Source of the DNA: Pratylenchus scribneri
Taxonomy: Eukaryota; Nematoda; Chromadorea; Rhabditida; Pratylenchidae
Length of the DNA stretch: 64,000 nucleotides
NCBI GenBank assembly: GCA_030063045.1
Contig: JAQSEB010000042.1
Location: 1 to 64,000, forward strand
Reading direction: 5' to 3'
Part shown: in pieces, positions 29,701 to 42,829 of the stretch
Layout of the letters: each line of letters starts with the position of its first letter
Position numbering within the stretch: the first letter of the stretch is position 1
The notes under the pieces: generated by a model
What the model was told of the DNA's origin: nothing
Database searches by the model: none
The model's input: the letters and a program-made list of their open reading frames with translations, nothing else
Translations under genes and position numbers: made by a program

Positions 29701-31030
29701 AAGGCATTGGCAAATGCAAAAATGCATGAATTAAAATTCAAAAATATTCGCAAGGAATTGGCTGAAGCAAATGAAGATAGGGCGAAAATGCGGGTGGATA
29801 AAAATTATAAAAATTTATGTTGGAAAAAAATTAAAGGATGATTTGGCCAAAATGGAAATTTTAATGAGAACAGTGGAAAAGGAACGGGATGAAAAGCAAG
29901 CAAAATTAGACAAATTTGAGGCGGAAATGGAGAAACACGAGAAGAAGGTTTAATAATGGATTTGAAGTTTTCATTTTAAAAATTCAAAAATATTTTTAAA
30001 TCTTATTTGGAAATTTTTATGTAAGATTCTAATTAGACATAAAAATATAAATTTTATATATTTATTATTATTATTTAGTCCTTTTTTGGAGAAATCTTTA
30101 ACTTAAATCGGTTATGGACAAAATCAGTTTTAAGAAAGCAATTACCAAAAACCAGACAAAGAATTTAGAAAAATAAATAATTATTTAATTTAGAATTCAA
30201 TTTTGCATGTTCCGAGGGAAACGGAACAGCAGCCCAAATCCATATTTGATGAACTAATTGAGGCAATGGATGAAAATGAAAAGACAAAAAAGGTAAAAAA
30301 ATTTGGAAATATAAATAGAAAATAAATTTTAATTTTTCAGCAGCAGCAGCAGGTGAAAAATATTGGAAGAATGGTGGGACAAAAGAAAAAGAGACCCTCA
30401 GCACTCTCACAATATGAGATGGATTCGGATTATGAACCACCGTGGGCGAAGAAAAAACGAGTGGAAAATGGTTATTTTTAGTCTGGTTAATTATTTTTCA
30501 CAATTTATTTATATTCAGATCCCAGAAAATCAGCCGTCTGTTTTTCTTCTTCTCACACGGTAAAGGTATAAATTTTTATTATAAAATAAAATTACTATTG
30601 CAATATTAAATTTACTGAAAAATATAAAAATCCAAAACGATTATTTAAATATCGAAAAATATAAATTAATTAAAAAATAATTAAAAATAAATTAAAAATA
30701 AATCAAATAAATAAATAATTAAAATTTTAGCAAAAATCGGCCGGAGATGAAGCGTTGATGAAAAAAGCAGCGGCCGGCGGATCGAAATATTTCCTGCGGC
30801 AAAGGGGCCAATCTATGGGGGCAAAAACGGCATCGAACGAAGGACAATTTAAGGAACGACAGGAAAATAATAAAGTGGAGGAATTTAGAGAGAAATTATT
30901 GGCAAAATTGAGGCAAAAACAGCCAGAAAATATTGCAATGAAAGAATATAGAGCAAATGCAAACAGATGCGAGCATCATTTGTTTTCAGTGAACTGTGAA
31001 AAATGCAAGCAGAAAAATGGCAGAATTTGA
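23707..31030 (+). CDS. Giant heptad-repeat coiled-coil protein, 1436 aa, 15 exons
   Basis: Exons: 23707-24062, 24120-24198, 24599-24754, 25227-27481, 27531-27633, 27673-27786, 28338-28526, 28581-28761, 29127-29176, 29647-29793, 29837-29947, 30194-30292, 30341-30470, 30519-30559, 30731-31030. They total 1437 codons with every phase consistent. The N-terminal ~118 residues are Gln/Pro/Asn-rich. Then comes a charged coil, then 707 residues that are 101 copies of KNENEGL, then about 370 residues of ordinary Lys/Glu/Leu coiled coil. The C-terminus is basic with likely nuclear signals (GQKKKRPS, AKKKRVEN) and a Cys/His cluster (CEHHLFSVNCEKCKQ). Overall: low-complexity head, long rod, basic tail. 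This resembles filament or chromosome-axis architecture, but no homologue is recognised and function is unknown. The intron between exons 4 and 5 is only 49 bp. Confidence 0.82.
25272..27392 (+). repeat. 101 x 21-bp in-frame tandem array (KNENEGL heptads)
   Basis: The unit AAGAATGAAAATGAAGGATT + G repeats 101 times without an indel. Nearly all variation is a silent A/G change in the second Glu codon (GAA or GAG), often alternating. Only two units differ in protein sequence (a Lys-to-Asn near 25673 and an Asn-to-Asp near 26470). Because the unit is a multiple of three, several frames are open on both strands; only the frame continuous with the flanking exons makes sense. Confidence 0.97.
28026..28157. 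mobile_element. Short MITE with TAGAGCCCGG ends
   Basis: Termini TAGAGCCCGGCG and CTGGGCTCA are inverted. The interior is made of ACGGATCCGTATGAATCCG phrases. Flanking duplication is imperfect (TTTTCA on both sides). It is intronic in the heptad-repeat gene. Confidence 0.5.
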
Positions 31031-33879
31031 ATGAAATACATACAAATATGACATTTATATAATAGAATATACATATATAAATATAACATTTATAAAATAG
31101 CCAAATAATTGAATGGAATTTTGAATTATTTTATAAATTTATATTTTAATTAAGAATAAATTAATGTATTTAATTTTTAATTTATTCTTTTTTAGGCCAG
31201 TAATTAATATAATAATTTTATTTTTCTATATTTAATTCTTCATTGTACTTGATTCATCAAAATTGTAGAAATTAGGCTAATTGTGGTGCGAAGGCCGAAG
31301 GTATAATTGGCCATTTTTTCCTATTCACCATTTTTGTTAATTGAATGATATATATATAAAAATTATTTTTTAGCTCATTTTGTGGACCTAATTTTTGATA
31401 AATTATGGAGGCGATATCTTAAAATATTAAACTTTTTTGAATTTTTTACTTTATTTTTGGTATCTTATTATTTTCAAAATTAATTTAATATATTATATTA
31501 ATTTTTTAAAATTATTGGCAATTTTTTTCTGACAATAAATTTATCTATTTATAACGCAATTCATTTTCATTTTGTACATTGTGCTTTCTTTATGCCTACC
31601 ACTACAAAATGGAAATAAACAATGAGGAGAACTCAAATAATCAATCAAAAATTGTATAAAATTTCACCTGCGATTACTCGCGGACATCTCGTACATTAAT
31701 CTGTCATTTTTTAATATTTTCCCATTGCATTTTCATATTTTCCATCCGTCAATTTTTTGGTGTTTGGTCATTTGGGCACAATTTATTTCTTCCACTTTTT
31801 TTTACAATTTAGGAATTGCTCATTTTCTTTTTTACTCATCTTATCATTCGATCAATTTTGTCCTTCTAATTTACCAAAATCGGGTAGTTTTGGCCATTTG
31901 GACATAACATTCTGGCCATTTAAATATCAAATGTTCTACAATTGTTTTGAAAGATTTAATAATAATTATTTGAAGTGTTACTTTGGCGTTTGGCCAGTAT
32001 AAATTTGGATGGAGCTTCCTGTTACCATTTCCAACGAAAAATTTATATAAAATATTATTTCTTATTTTTTCGTTCATTTATCAATTATCATTTTTATCAG
32101 ATATTATATCACACGTTATCAAAATGACTTTCCGCCTAAAATATACTAAATTCTCTCATCATCGGTTTTCCATACAAATTGGCCCGCATTTATTTTTGTC
32201 CCCCAGCAAATATAAAAACATCAGTGTCATTATTGATTTTCCCCACGTAGCACCCTCCTTTCCTTCTTTCTCTTCCCCATTCTCCACTTTCCGTATTATT
32301 TGTGAAGGGACTTTTGCTGCTTTTTCCACTATAATTTCATTTTTTCCATTCTCGAATACCATATTTATTGTTATTATTAATCATTTTATTGGCCATGAAG
32401 GGCCCAAACTATTAGTTCGTTAATTCGTTTCCCGAAAATCGTTTTCTGTATATATTTATTCCCCAAAAAATTTACATAAATTGGGACAATAAAATCTATT
32501 TGAAAATCATTTTTCGAATAAATTGTTCAATCAAAAGAAATACGAGAAATTGTCTCCACTTTTTAATTTTTGGGGATTTTTCGAGCTTATTAATATTTTA
32601 GAGTTTTAAGATTAGTTAATTGGTAATGTCAGAGATGGCAATTCCAACATTAGCAGAATTCAAAAAACTGACAAGATAAGTAATCAAAGAGATCCAAAAC
32701 CCCTGCAAAAACTACAATAAAAACTCGCCAATAACAAAACCTCAAGAATTCCGGAAAATGCTAAATTCTCTGCTGGTTTTTGAAAAGTGATTGGTCCCCC
32801 CCCCCCCCATGGGTCATCAGGTTTAGGTTGGGGTCATTCAGCAGGGATATGTTAGGGATTGGATTAGGATGATGTAAAAATCATTTCAAATGTATTTTAA
32901 ACCCAAAGCCTAACACCAAAGGGGGGGGGACCCTTCACTTTTTCCTCACTTTTTCTAAGGTGACCCAAAAGGGGGATGTAAACGAGACAAGTACCGGTAT
33001 AATTACCACCCTCTGAATTTATTATTTTTACAATACACGCGTTTAATATTTAAAAGGGGCTATTCTGGATAATTTTTAATCTCAATATGTGTTACATTCT
33101 CTAATATTCAATAAAACATTCCAAAAATATTTGCGCTCACAATTTAGAGGTTCAAAGAACAAATACTCATTTCCCTTTAAATAACATTAAAATCTGTCCC
33201 AATTAATGTTGATGTGTGTTTAGAATATGCGCGCGCTCCACTTTTTCCCCACAATTTTACGTTGACAGATTTGTGCCTAACACTAAATGAACACATTGAA
33301 TACATTAATCTGTCACAAAAATTGGATAATAAAAATTGTAAATTCGCATATTTTGGCCCTTTTTAAACGTGGACCATTTATACTCTTTTTTTCCAATTTT
33401 TTTATTAAACGTTCCGTCTTTATGCATTGAGTACAAAAAATTTTCTCATAAACGATTACCAAATTTTAATTTTAAATCTTTGAGATTAGTCAGGTTGTGC
33501 AAATTGGGGAATATAGTAAAAATAAAAAGAAATTTTTAGCGAAATAAATGTTTCTTTTACACTTATAAAAAGAAAAGGATTGATAAAAATAAAATTTGAA
33601 ATTTTTAGTCCAAGTAATTAAAAATAACAAAAATTGAAAGCTGTATTTTACGAAAATCCCAGTTGGCCATTCTTTTTGTATAGCTCTAGACAATTCGGGA
33701 AGAAGCCATTTCCTAAAATTCCGCGAAAAATTATATATAATATAATTTTTATTAATAATCAGAAAATCTGGCGTTTCCCCAAAAAATTTAGAATTATGTA
33801 TTTCACTAAAAGACATTTAACATTTTTAAATTTCTTAAAATGAAAATTTTATAATTTAGAACAAAATTAGTTTCCAAAA
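31031..33879. other. Intergenic region, no supported gene
   Basis: About 2.8 kb between two plus-strand genes. A minus-strand frame of 67 codons (32159-32362, Lys/Glu-rich) and an overlapping plus-strand frame are open but have no splice or homology support. Near 32786-33000 lies a poly-C/poly-G foldback remnant with GTTAGGGATTGG phrases and an end AAACGAGACAAGTACCG shared with 46228-46420. Confidence 0.5.
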
Positions 33880-36800
33880 ATGCATCCAATAAACTCTGCA
33901 ATCGGTACAAATTTGTCGTCATCATCTACAAATATCCATCCACAAAATACAACATCCTCTCATTCATTATTCCAACCATTTTCGTCACCTTCTTCGGCAA
34001 CTTCATCACCATCGGCGAATTTCTCGCCAATGAACACGGTTAAATATAAAAATTTGGGGAAATAAATTTTGTTCTAAAAATTTTTCGACAATAATTTTCA
34101 ATATAAAAGGTCAAAAACTGCATTTTAAGTTTATTTAATTCATATTTGACAATATTGGTAAACAAATGCCAACACTTAAAATACCATATCATGGTAAAAT
34201 TTGGCATTTTGCTTACCAAAATTGGCATAAATTGGACTAAATTTAGCCCATATATTTGTCTTTAAATTTGGTAGAAAATACATAATATTAAAAAATTTTA
34301 TTAAAAAAAAGAAAATTCTTTGACGATTAACCCTGAAATAAATCTACTCAAATTAATTAATTTTCCATCATTTATTTTCATTTTAAGCAGCAACAAGCAG
34401 CTGTCACCACATTTCGTCCCTGTTCAATTTGTTGTGGCCCAAGCAATGGCTTCTATTTTGGTGTCCTTTCCTGCCGAGCATGTGCCTCCTTTTTTCGGCG
34501 ATCCGCATTGGAAAAGAGGCAATATGAATGCCGGAGGGGAGGACAATGCGAAATTCGGGCAGGTCAGAATCAAAGAGAATTAATAAATTTTTGAATAAAT
34601 TTCAAACCCATAAAATTTTTTTACAATGAAATTTTAATAAAATTAACAAAAATTATTCAAAAACATAAATTGTTAATCTTTATAAAAAAAAAATATAAAA
34701 TTTATTAAATTTTTGTTTAATTTTGTATTTATTTTCTTGAAAAAAGATTAGAGCAAAAAAAATATTTGTGAAAAAAAGAAAAAAAATTAATTATGAATAA
34801 TTTTTAATTAATAATTATAATTAATTATTTTTCATGATTTAAAAATTTAAAAAAAAAAATTAAAATAGATTCTTAGGAATTAAAAGTTAAAAGGAAAGCA
34901 CAATTTCTTTGTATTTTAAAAATAAAAATATGAAAGAATTAAACCCATATATTTTTCTCAATAAGTATTTAATATAATTTAAGATAATATTGTAAATTTC
35001 AAAAAGAATGACCCAATGAAGAATCAAAAATAAATTTTTTTAAAAATGACAAATTTCTTTAATTTTAAAGCAAATTAAATAAAAATTTTATAATTTCTTA
35101 GTAAATATATTATTTTAAAATTTAAATATGTGCAATAATTCAGAATGAGTACCCAATTCTTTTTTTCTAATATTAAATTAATTTTGCAAAAAATTAAACC
35201 CATAAACTATTGTTAATAAATATTTCATAAAATTTAAGAAAAATTGTTGTTTTTCATAAATTTATCGAAATAATTCAGAATGTTCAAAAAATAATTTTTT
35301 TGAAAAAATCTGGTGAATTTTTACAGAAAATAAATATAAAATTACATTCATTCATAGCATTTCTTAAATACAAAAATTTCCAACAATCTCAGAGGGAATG
35401 CGAAACTCCTGTCGAGCCTGCCGTCTCCGAACATGCATTGAGGCAGGAATGAACATTGATATGACACCAATTTCCTCATCCACAATAACAAATGCATCAT
35501 CTTCTACTTCAACCGCCACAAATTCAATCAACCCAACTATTTCTACGGCAAACACCTTCATGATTTCGCCAGCAAACACAATGAGTTTGTATTTTATTTA
35601 GGAAAATTTTTTAGTTTATAAAGTAAAAAAAAACTATTGCCTTTTTAAATTTTTTAGAACTCAGATAATAATTATCATTCTTTATTATTATTTAAAAGTA
35701 TAAAATAATTTTTTTAATTATTTAAGAAAAATCGTAATTCGTAATTAACATTAATTTAAAAAAAAAATTAAAAATTGAATACTTAAAGAAAAATTGCTTT
35801 TTCACCTTAAAAAATAATTATTTATTTTTATGGGCTGAAGAATTTTCAATTTTTTTTTATTTTTAAAGAAATACCTTTTTAAAACCGAATTTTAAGAAAA
35901 AAATTTTAATTTATTTAAAAATAATACATTTTTCAGTTCCAAGTTCTTCTACGGAAATTTTACACCCGCCGGGCACATCAATGAGCCACTTAAATTCGTC
36001 TTCGAAGGTTATTTCAAAAAAATTCCGAAAAATATTTTTTGAATCGGAAAAATAGCAAAAACCAAATTATTTTTTAATTTCAATTTTTTCTTTTTTATAT
36101 TTTTTAAGGAAAAATTCCTATTTTTTATTTGATTAAAAAATTAAATTTTTAATTCTACTATTAAAATATTTTAGTTTCAATTAATTAAAATAAATATTTT
36201 AAATTGAATATTTTTAAAATCGTGAAAAAAATGGAAAAATTCGAATTTCTTTTTCCAAAAAATTATTTTTTGATTATAAAACGCCCAAAAATTTTAGAAA
36301 ATTTTAATTTATAATTAACCGCATCTCAGCTTTCAATGGATATGTCCTTTGATTTATGCATTCCAAACATCCTTCAAATGGCCCAATCTTTGAGGAATTT
36401 CCAAAATGGCCACAAAGCATTGGTCAATGTGCTAATCGGTAAATTGGATTTGTCAACGGAATGCAAAAACGAAGTATATTTTATTTTATTTTTATTATTT
36501 TATTTTCAAAATTTTTATGTAGCTAAGTGTTTGAACAATGATTTATTAATCAATTAATTTTTGGGCATTATTTATTAATTTTAAAAAGCAAAAAATTTAT
36601 GTGTTGTAATTTTTTAAAAAATTTTCACTATTTTAATTTCTTTCGTCACAATTTTATTTTTAAATTAATTTTTATATATTTTTGATTATTAAATATCTAA
36701 TAATGGTTGGTAATTTTTCTATTAATTTTCTGTGTTTCCAAAAATTTAATGATTTTTTTCACCTTTTGGCAATCATTTCTGATTTTTTTAAAATAATTTT

Positions 36801-39626
36801 TCTATTTATTTTTTGTTTTAAAATATTATTTTTTAATTAAAAAAATTATATTTTCCAAATTTCATTCAAGTTTCGGCCAATCACCCTCGAGGAGCACATC
36901 AACTTGGATCGTGGACAAATCACAATGATGCTAAATCTACTGCGCGAATATTTCCCACCATTGGATGGGTTCAACAATGAAACAAAAGTGAGTTTAATTT
37001 TTTTTTCTGATTTTTCGTGTTAGATTCTCCTTTTACAAAATTATTTTAATTCGGCTTGTAATTTAGGCATTTTTAATTAAATTTAAAATATTTAAAGGAA
37101 ATAAGTCTACTAAAATTGAATTATGAGTTTTAAATTTTTATGTTCTTACTTTAATTATCATTTTTTGTTGATTTTTTAATTAAAAAATTATTATGAAAAA
37201 TTAATTTTTTCAGGTTGCAATCCTCAAATGCTTCCATCTCCAATTGTGCCAAATTCGAAATGCAGAATATGCTGTAAATTTTAATTAAGAAAAAATTTAA
37301 TGAAATTATACATAATATTTTTATGATAAATTTATTTTTTTTAAATGTTTGACTTCCTGTGTTATCAAAAAAAATTAAAAATTTCTGAATTTACTTTTTT
37401 ATTTATTTTTCAATAAAATAAGAAAATTTATGAGAAGTAAAAAAATCAATTTTCTTTTTTATTTTATTTACTCATAAATAATTTTAAAATAAAATATTAT
37501 AAAATAAGTATTTTAATTTTTCAGATTTTTTGCAATTTTAAATAATCAAAAATAAAATTTAATTTCTCACAGATCCAAACATTTCCGGTAGTAGAAAAAT
37601 TTGACAAGCATTTGTTGCATCCGGGCTGTGGCATTGATCGAAACAATTTGGAACATTTCTTCTCCACAACGGAATCGCCCGAGGAACATATTCGGTAAAT
37701 TTTTAAATAAAAAATATAAAATGATTTTTTAGTAAAATGCTATTTAATTTTTTCCAATATTATTTTTAATTTTTTTTCCTCAATTCTCCATTGTGGGGTT
37801 AATTTTTAAATTAATTGTCATTTTAATTAAATTGATCAAAACAAATTTATTATTTTTAAATTATTAATATCTCAATGAAACAATACAAAACAATTTTTTA
37901 TTTTTTTTGAATAAAATTCGAAATATTTTTAAAAAAATCGAAAATTTTTTGGGACACATCTAAATGCAATGTTTGATTTTTAAAACATATATTTAACTGT
38001 TTATTAATTTTATTCATATTTTCCAATTAATTAGTCTTTGCATTCCATTGATGGATCGAATTGCTGCGTTCGTCATGAATCGTTATCGCCCGTTGGCCAT
38101 CAATCCAATGGAATTTGCCGCATTGGCTCGTCTTTTGCTTTACAATAATGGTAAACGATTTATTTGAGCATCCAAATAGGAAATAAAATTTTAATTTATT
38201 ATTATTTTAAATAGAAAATTTTGAATTTTTTTAATATTTTCTGTTGGGTGGTTTCACTGACAAATTTATAAAATGTTCATTTATTTAGGTTCTAATATAA
38301 AATATTTTAAATAAATTCTTTATGAGATGCAAAAAAAATTGAAAAATTTTAATTTTTTATTTTAAATACAAAAATAAATATTAATTTTTATATAAAATAA
38401 TATTTAACATTAAATTTTTATAGAAGAAGCCATTTTTACATTTAATAAATTACCAATTAAATTTTATTTTCAAAGTAAGAAGTTAATGAATTAAAAAAAG
38501 AAATTAAACATTCTTTCGAATAAAATTTAACAAATAATAAATTAATTAATATTCATTAATAAAAAATCAATAATTTTTTAAGCTGAATATTTTTTCAGTG
38601 GACCGTTTCATCACATTGCCTCCGGAATATGTGGCACAACGGAATGTGATTTACACAGAATTGCATACACTTTTGGCTCAACAATTCAACGGTGATAGCA
38701 GTAAAATTGCAGTTCGATTTGGTCAATTAATGACATTGATGTTGGATTTAGTGGTAATCATTTAAAGGGGAAAATATGAAAAAAATAATTAAATTTGAAT
38801 TGATCAAAAAACATTGAGGTCAAAACTTTTTTAAATTGAATTTATTGATAAAAGATTCCATTTATTATATTTGAAATTAAATTATTTTATAGGATTTGCA
38901 ATTTATTTCCCTTTTTATTGCATCTCATAAAAAATTTTTGGAAAAAAGATATCAAAATAAATAATGAAACTACTTTTAGTTCTATTTAAAATTACTTTAT
39001 GATGTTCGAAAATCGAAAAAAATTTAAATAACGAAAAAATTGGGGTCATAAAAATTGTCCAAATTTATGCTCAGAATTTGTACTGAAATTGGCAAACTAA
39101 TTTTTTTGAAGAAATTAAATGCGAACTTCCTTTTGCGAAATGGGAGAATATTTAGTAAATTTTCTTTTTTTACAGAATTTGACCTACGAAATGGAAGAAC
39201 TCTTCACAATTTTGAAGGCATGTGATTTATTGAATAAAATTTTAAAATTTTAGACAATATTTCCCATCAAATAAAATTTAATTTTTTTTATAATTGATTT
39301 AAAAATGAAAATTTTAGTCAAAATTAATTTTAAAAATAATAAAATTGAATTTTAAAAATAATTCAAAAATAAAAAAAAAATTTAATCAGATATTTTTGCC
39401 CCCAATTGCATGTGGCGATGTATGGGAAGATTTACTGAATGCCAAATCAAAAGAATCAATTATTTGCGAAGACAAAACTTCAACAACAACAAAGATGGCC
39501 ACAAATGAAGGGACAAATTCAACAAAATTAAGTGGCCAAAATACAGGACAAAAAATAAATTCAGCAGGAGAAGGAGTGGAAAAATGCGAGGAGGAAAATA
39601 ATATTGTCGATATTTTGGGTCAATGA
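33880..39626 (+). CDS. Nuclear hormone receptor, nematode HNF4-derived type, 529 aa
   Basis: Exons: 33880-34038, 34388-34562, 35393-35584, 35937-36007, 36330-36473, 36871-36987, 37214-37273, 37573-37694, 38035-38150, 38599-38753, 39176-39217, 39390-39626; 530 codons, phases consistent. After a Ser/Thr/Asn-rich N-terminus, the DNA-binding domain starts at C65 (CSICCG) with the P-box CRACASFFRR typical of the supplementary nematode receptors. Finger 2 follows as CRRGGQCEI ... CRACRLRTCIEAGM, with the two fingers split by intron 2. A Ser/Thr/Asn hinge leads to a helical ligand-binding domain (for example FAALARLLLYNN and RFGQLMTLMLDL). The C-terminus (GDVWEDLLNAK) could hold helix 12, followed by a Thr/Ser/Asn tail. 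The intron after exon 11 must use a GC donor. It would act as a ligand- or partner-controlled transcription factor; target and ligand are unknown. Confidence 0.9.
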
Positions 39627-40497
39627 TATACACGCGATGATAATGATGAAATGCGTGAAATAAATTTTGAAATAAAGGAATGTGGATAATTAAAATTAAA
39701 GTTATTAAAATATTTACCTAATAAATTTGTATAAAAATTTTAATACAATTTATTTTTTATTATTTGAATTCATTCCATTTGAAGTTACAAAATTTGTTAA
39801 AGTCAATCGATTAGGAAATTGATCGATATAATTCGATATCAAAAAAAAGAAATAATTTCATAATTTTATACAGACTCCGAATGTATTTTCTGCTAGTTTT
39901 AAGGAGATAGATACCAGAGTTGCACAAAATTCGAAACGTCCGTCCTCTCGTCCGTCCCCTATTTTTCAATTTTTCGCTCGTCCGTCCTCTCCTTTTTCAT
40001 TTTCTCTCGTCCGTCCTTTCTCGTCTTTTCTTAATTTTTTTGGTGTCCTTTTTTCTCTCGTCCGTCCTTGATTTTCAAATTTTCGCTCGTCCGTCCTCTC
40101 GTCCGTCCATATTTTTCAATTTTTTTCTCGTCCGTCTTTACTAAGGAAGAGACGAGGACGAGGCGAGAGGACGGACGAAGACGAGGACGTTTTGTGCAAC
40201 ACTGATAGATACCCTTAAACCCATTTTTTGAGAATTGAGTCTACTATTGAAAATTTTGATTAATAATTTGTATTGATTCTTTGGATTTAAAATTGATTGC
40301 AAATTAAAATTCAAAATAAGCCGATTTATTAAAAAAAATTAAATTAATAGTAAAAATCAAGAATTGAAATTTCAAAAATATTTTACGATTAAATGAGAAA
40401 ATTATAGAATTTAATTAATAAAAAACCAATATATATGTATGATCATATCTTCTTCATTTTCTGGATTCTGTAAATCTCTGGCCATCAGAGTAAAGTT
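39627..40497. other. Convergent 3' spacer
   Basis: Lies between the 3' ends of the nuclear receptor (plus) and coiled-coil copy A (minus). Besides the hAT-like element at 39915-40204 it is AT-rich with no gene. Confidence 0.6.
39915..40204. mobile_element. hAT-like MITE made of CGTCCGTCC repeats, 290 bp
   Basis: Termini CAGAGTTGCACAAAA and TTTTGTGCAACACTG with perfect 8-bp duplication ATAGATAC on both sides (39907-39914, 40205-40212). The interior is a run of CTCGTCCGTCC phrases on one side and GACGAGGACGAGG on the other. Confidence 0.88.
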
Positions 40498-42482
40498 TTA
40501 GAACTCCTTAATTTAAAATACATATCATTTAAATATTTAAAAATGCATTTTTTTACCCCGATTCCTGCGATTCCCACAATGACATATGGCAAAGACAATT
40601 TTTCCAACTGCAATATTTGCTTCTCCCAATCTGACTTTATTTGTTCTTCGCCTTTTGCGTGTCGAATAAGGAATAGCCGTGAAATATAATCCCATTGATG
40701 TCGATTTGCATTCGGAACCGCATTTTGATTTGGATAGAGGGCGAGAACTTCTCCAGTCTGATCATTTTCCATGATAAAATTTGGGTAGTCTGCTGGTCCC
40801 CAGCCAAATGATATTATGAAATTAGCCGGTTGAGATGTACCAATGAATTGCTAAAATTTTTAAAAATAAATTCCAAACTTTTATTAGAGTTTATACCCGC
40901 TTTTATTATCCAAAGGAGACTTTATGGCTCAAAATTTTTTTGATCAAATTATAGCTTAATTGATAAATTTGGACCAGCTGAATTTGAATCTACTAATAGT
41001 TATGTATAAAATAATAAAAATAAAAAGTTATCACTAGAGGTCGGCAAAATGTCTTCTGCTGGATTCCGGACTGGATTTTTTTCCCTAAATTTCATGCTGG
41101 ACTGGTTCCCAACACAATCCAGATCCAGCAAATCCAGAGCTGGATCCAGTCCAGCTCCGACCTCTAGTTATTTATAACCATTTCAAATTTCGACTAGGAT
41201 TAGGCTTAAATTTTATCTTTCAGGCATTCTTTTTTTTTTTAATTTTTTGATATAACAATAAAAAAAATAAGAGATTCCTACTCAGCTCGTCGAGTCATTA
41301 ACATTTGAGGAATTTTTAAAAAAAATGTATATAAAGCATATTCATTATTACACAAATTAAAAATAAAAAATTAAAGAACCTCTTTGATTTTTTCAATAAG
41401 ATTAATTTGTACGGCTTCACCACGGTTAAATTCGAGTAATTTTGGCTTTTGGTCGTCAGCAAGGGATTTGTTCAACCATTTGACCAATAATTCAATGTCC
41501 TCTTGATGAGAGATTTGAATCTCTTTCATTGATTGAACATTTTCAATTAGACCGAATGCATTTTGATTGAATCGCAAAAAATCAGCGAATCCACAACCAA
41601 GTGAAAAGGCCTTTTTTGCAAGCATTTTGAACAATCGTTGAATTTGACCAAAATTATCATCGGAATTGCAGATATTAACTTCAATAGAATCAAAAGTTAA
41701 GCAAAATCCATTTAATTTTGTAAGAATGCATTCAATGAATTGCATAATTTGGCCATTCAGAAAACTGCAAAACATATATAAGTCTTGCTATTTTGTTCAA
41801 TTATATTATTTCTTACTGAATCTTAATCTTGTCAAATCCGGTGATATAGTTTGGCGGTTGAATTGAAGCTATTGGGATGTCCCATTCGATGATTTCCCAT
41901 TCATTCTTTTCTTTCCATCCTTTCAATTTGGCTTGATAAATCCCATTTGATTGATTGTATTGAAATCCAAATTCCAAAATATAATCAATATTGTGAGGCT
42001 TCACATTTCCATGCAATTTTGGCCAACATAATTGTCTGAATATCTCGCATGAGGTGCTCAATTTGGAATCGGCCATTTCTTTGCGTTTAATCCATGGCAG
42101 AGAATCAATCAGCCAATTCGAGACAGACACACTTAACATTTTTTTTTCTTTTAAATTTATATATTTGTTAAACCTTTTTCTTTTCAGCAATTTTGGACTT
42201 TTTTTGTCCATTTTCTCTTCCAAATCCTTGGATTTCTCTTCAAGCATTTCTTGGAGATTTGAGTTTGCAACAATTTGTTGTGTTGGAATTTCCTGCTTAA
42301 TTAAAAAAATAATGTTTTTAAAAATTTTCATAAATTGTCAAAGAAACTTGAAAATTTTCCGCTTCCATTTTTTCAATTTTTTCCAACAATTTTGCATTTT
42401 GTTCCTTCATTTCGTTGTTTTTCTTCGTCAATTCGGTATTTTGCTTTTCAGCTTTCTCCAAATTTTCCTTCAAAGTATTCAT
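40498..42482 (-). CDS. Lineage-specific coiled-coil family protein, copy A (N-terminus damaged)
   Basis: Exons: 42348-42482 (open upstream to 42560), 42174-42295, 41817-42131, 41380-41764, 40557-40850, 40498-40506. The order is a Lys/Glu coiled coil (LTKKNNEMKEQNAKLLEKIE), a Lys-rich linker, a conserved block with WLIDSLPWIKRKE and GNVKPHNIDYILEFGF, a block starting FLNGQIMQFIECIL, and a final block with TGEVLALY and VIVGIAGIGEF. The equivalent of copy B's start codon (42519) is followed by four extra bases (TGAT), giving Met-Ser-Asp-stop. Translation would have to begin at the internal Met used here, giving about 419 aa, or the gene is a pseudogene. No known domain is recognised. A 25-bp minisatellite lies just upstream. 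Confidence 0.6.
41035..41166. mobile_element. Short MITE with TAGAGGTCGG ends, 132 bp
   Basis: Inverted termini TAGAGGTCGG and CCGACCTCTA. Interior made of CTGGATCCAG/CCAGCT phrases. Flanks GTTATCAC and GTTATTTA share five of eight bases. It lies in an intron of copy A and is absent from copy B. Confidence 0.6.
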
Positions 42483-42829
42483 TTCGTTAATCAATTTCGA
42501 ATTTTCATCAATCAGACATTGTTCCAAAATCTTTGATGTAAAATTTGTCGAAAAGCACTTCTGGAAAAGTGAACAAAATTATCATAAAAGGACAAAAGCA
42601 AAATAAAATGAATGTAATGTAAACAAAAAAGGGGGAATGTTAAGTTTTAAGTGAGGATTGAAGAGAAGAATATTTTTCTCCGTCTCTACTTATATAATTG
42701 ATTGGGATTATTTATTTATTTCGTCTCTACTTATTAGTTATTATATTATAAGTATAATTGATTAGGATTATTTTTTATTTATTTATAAAATTAATGATAG
42801 TCGAAAAGTTACAAATATTTTGTGTTTTT

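Noticed and set aside
32159..32423. Overlapping small frames on both strands
   Set aside because: No acceptor, homology or start context favours either; left as unsupported.
39217..39230. GT donor after GCA-T for the receptor's last intron
   Set aside because: It shifts the last exon into a frame without receptor-like sequence; the GC donor keeps GDVWEDLLN.
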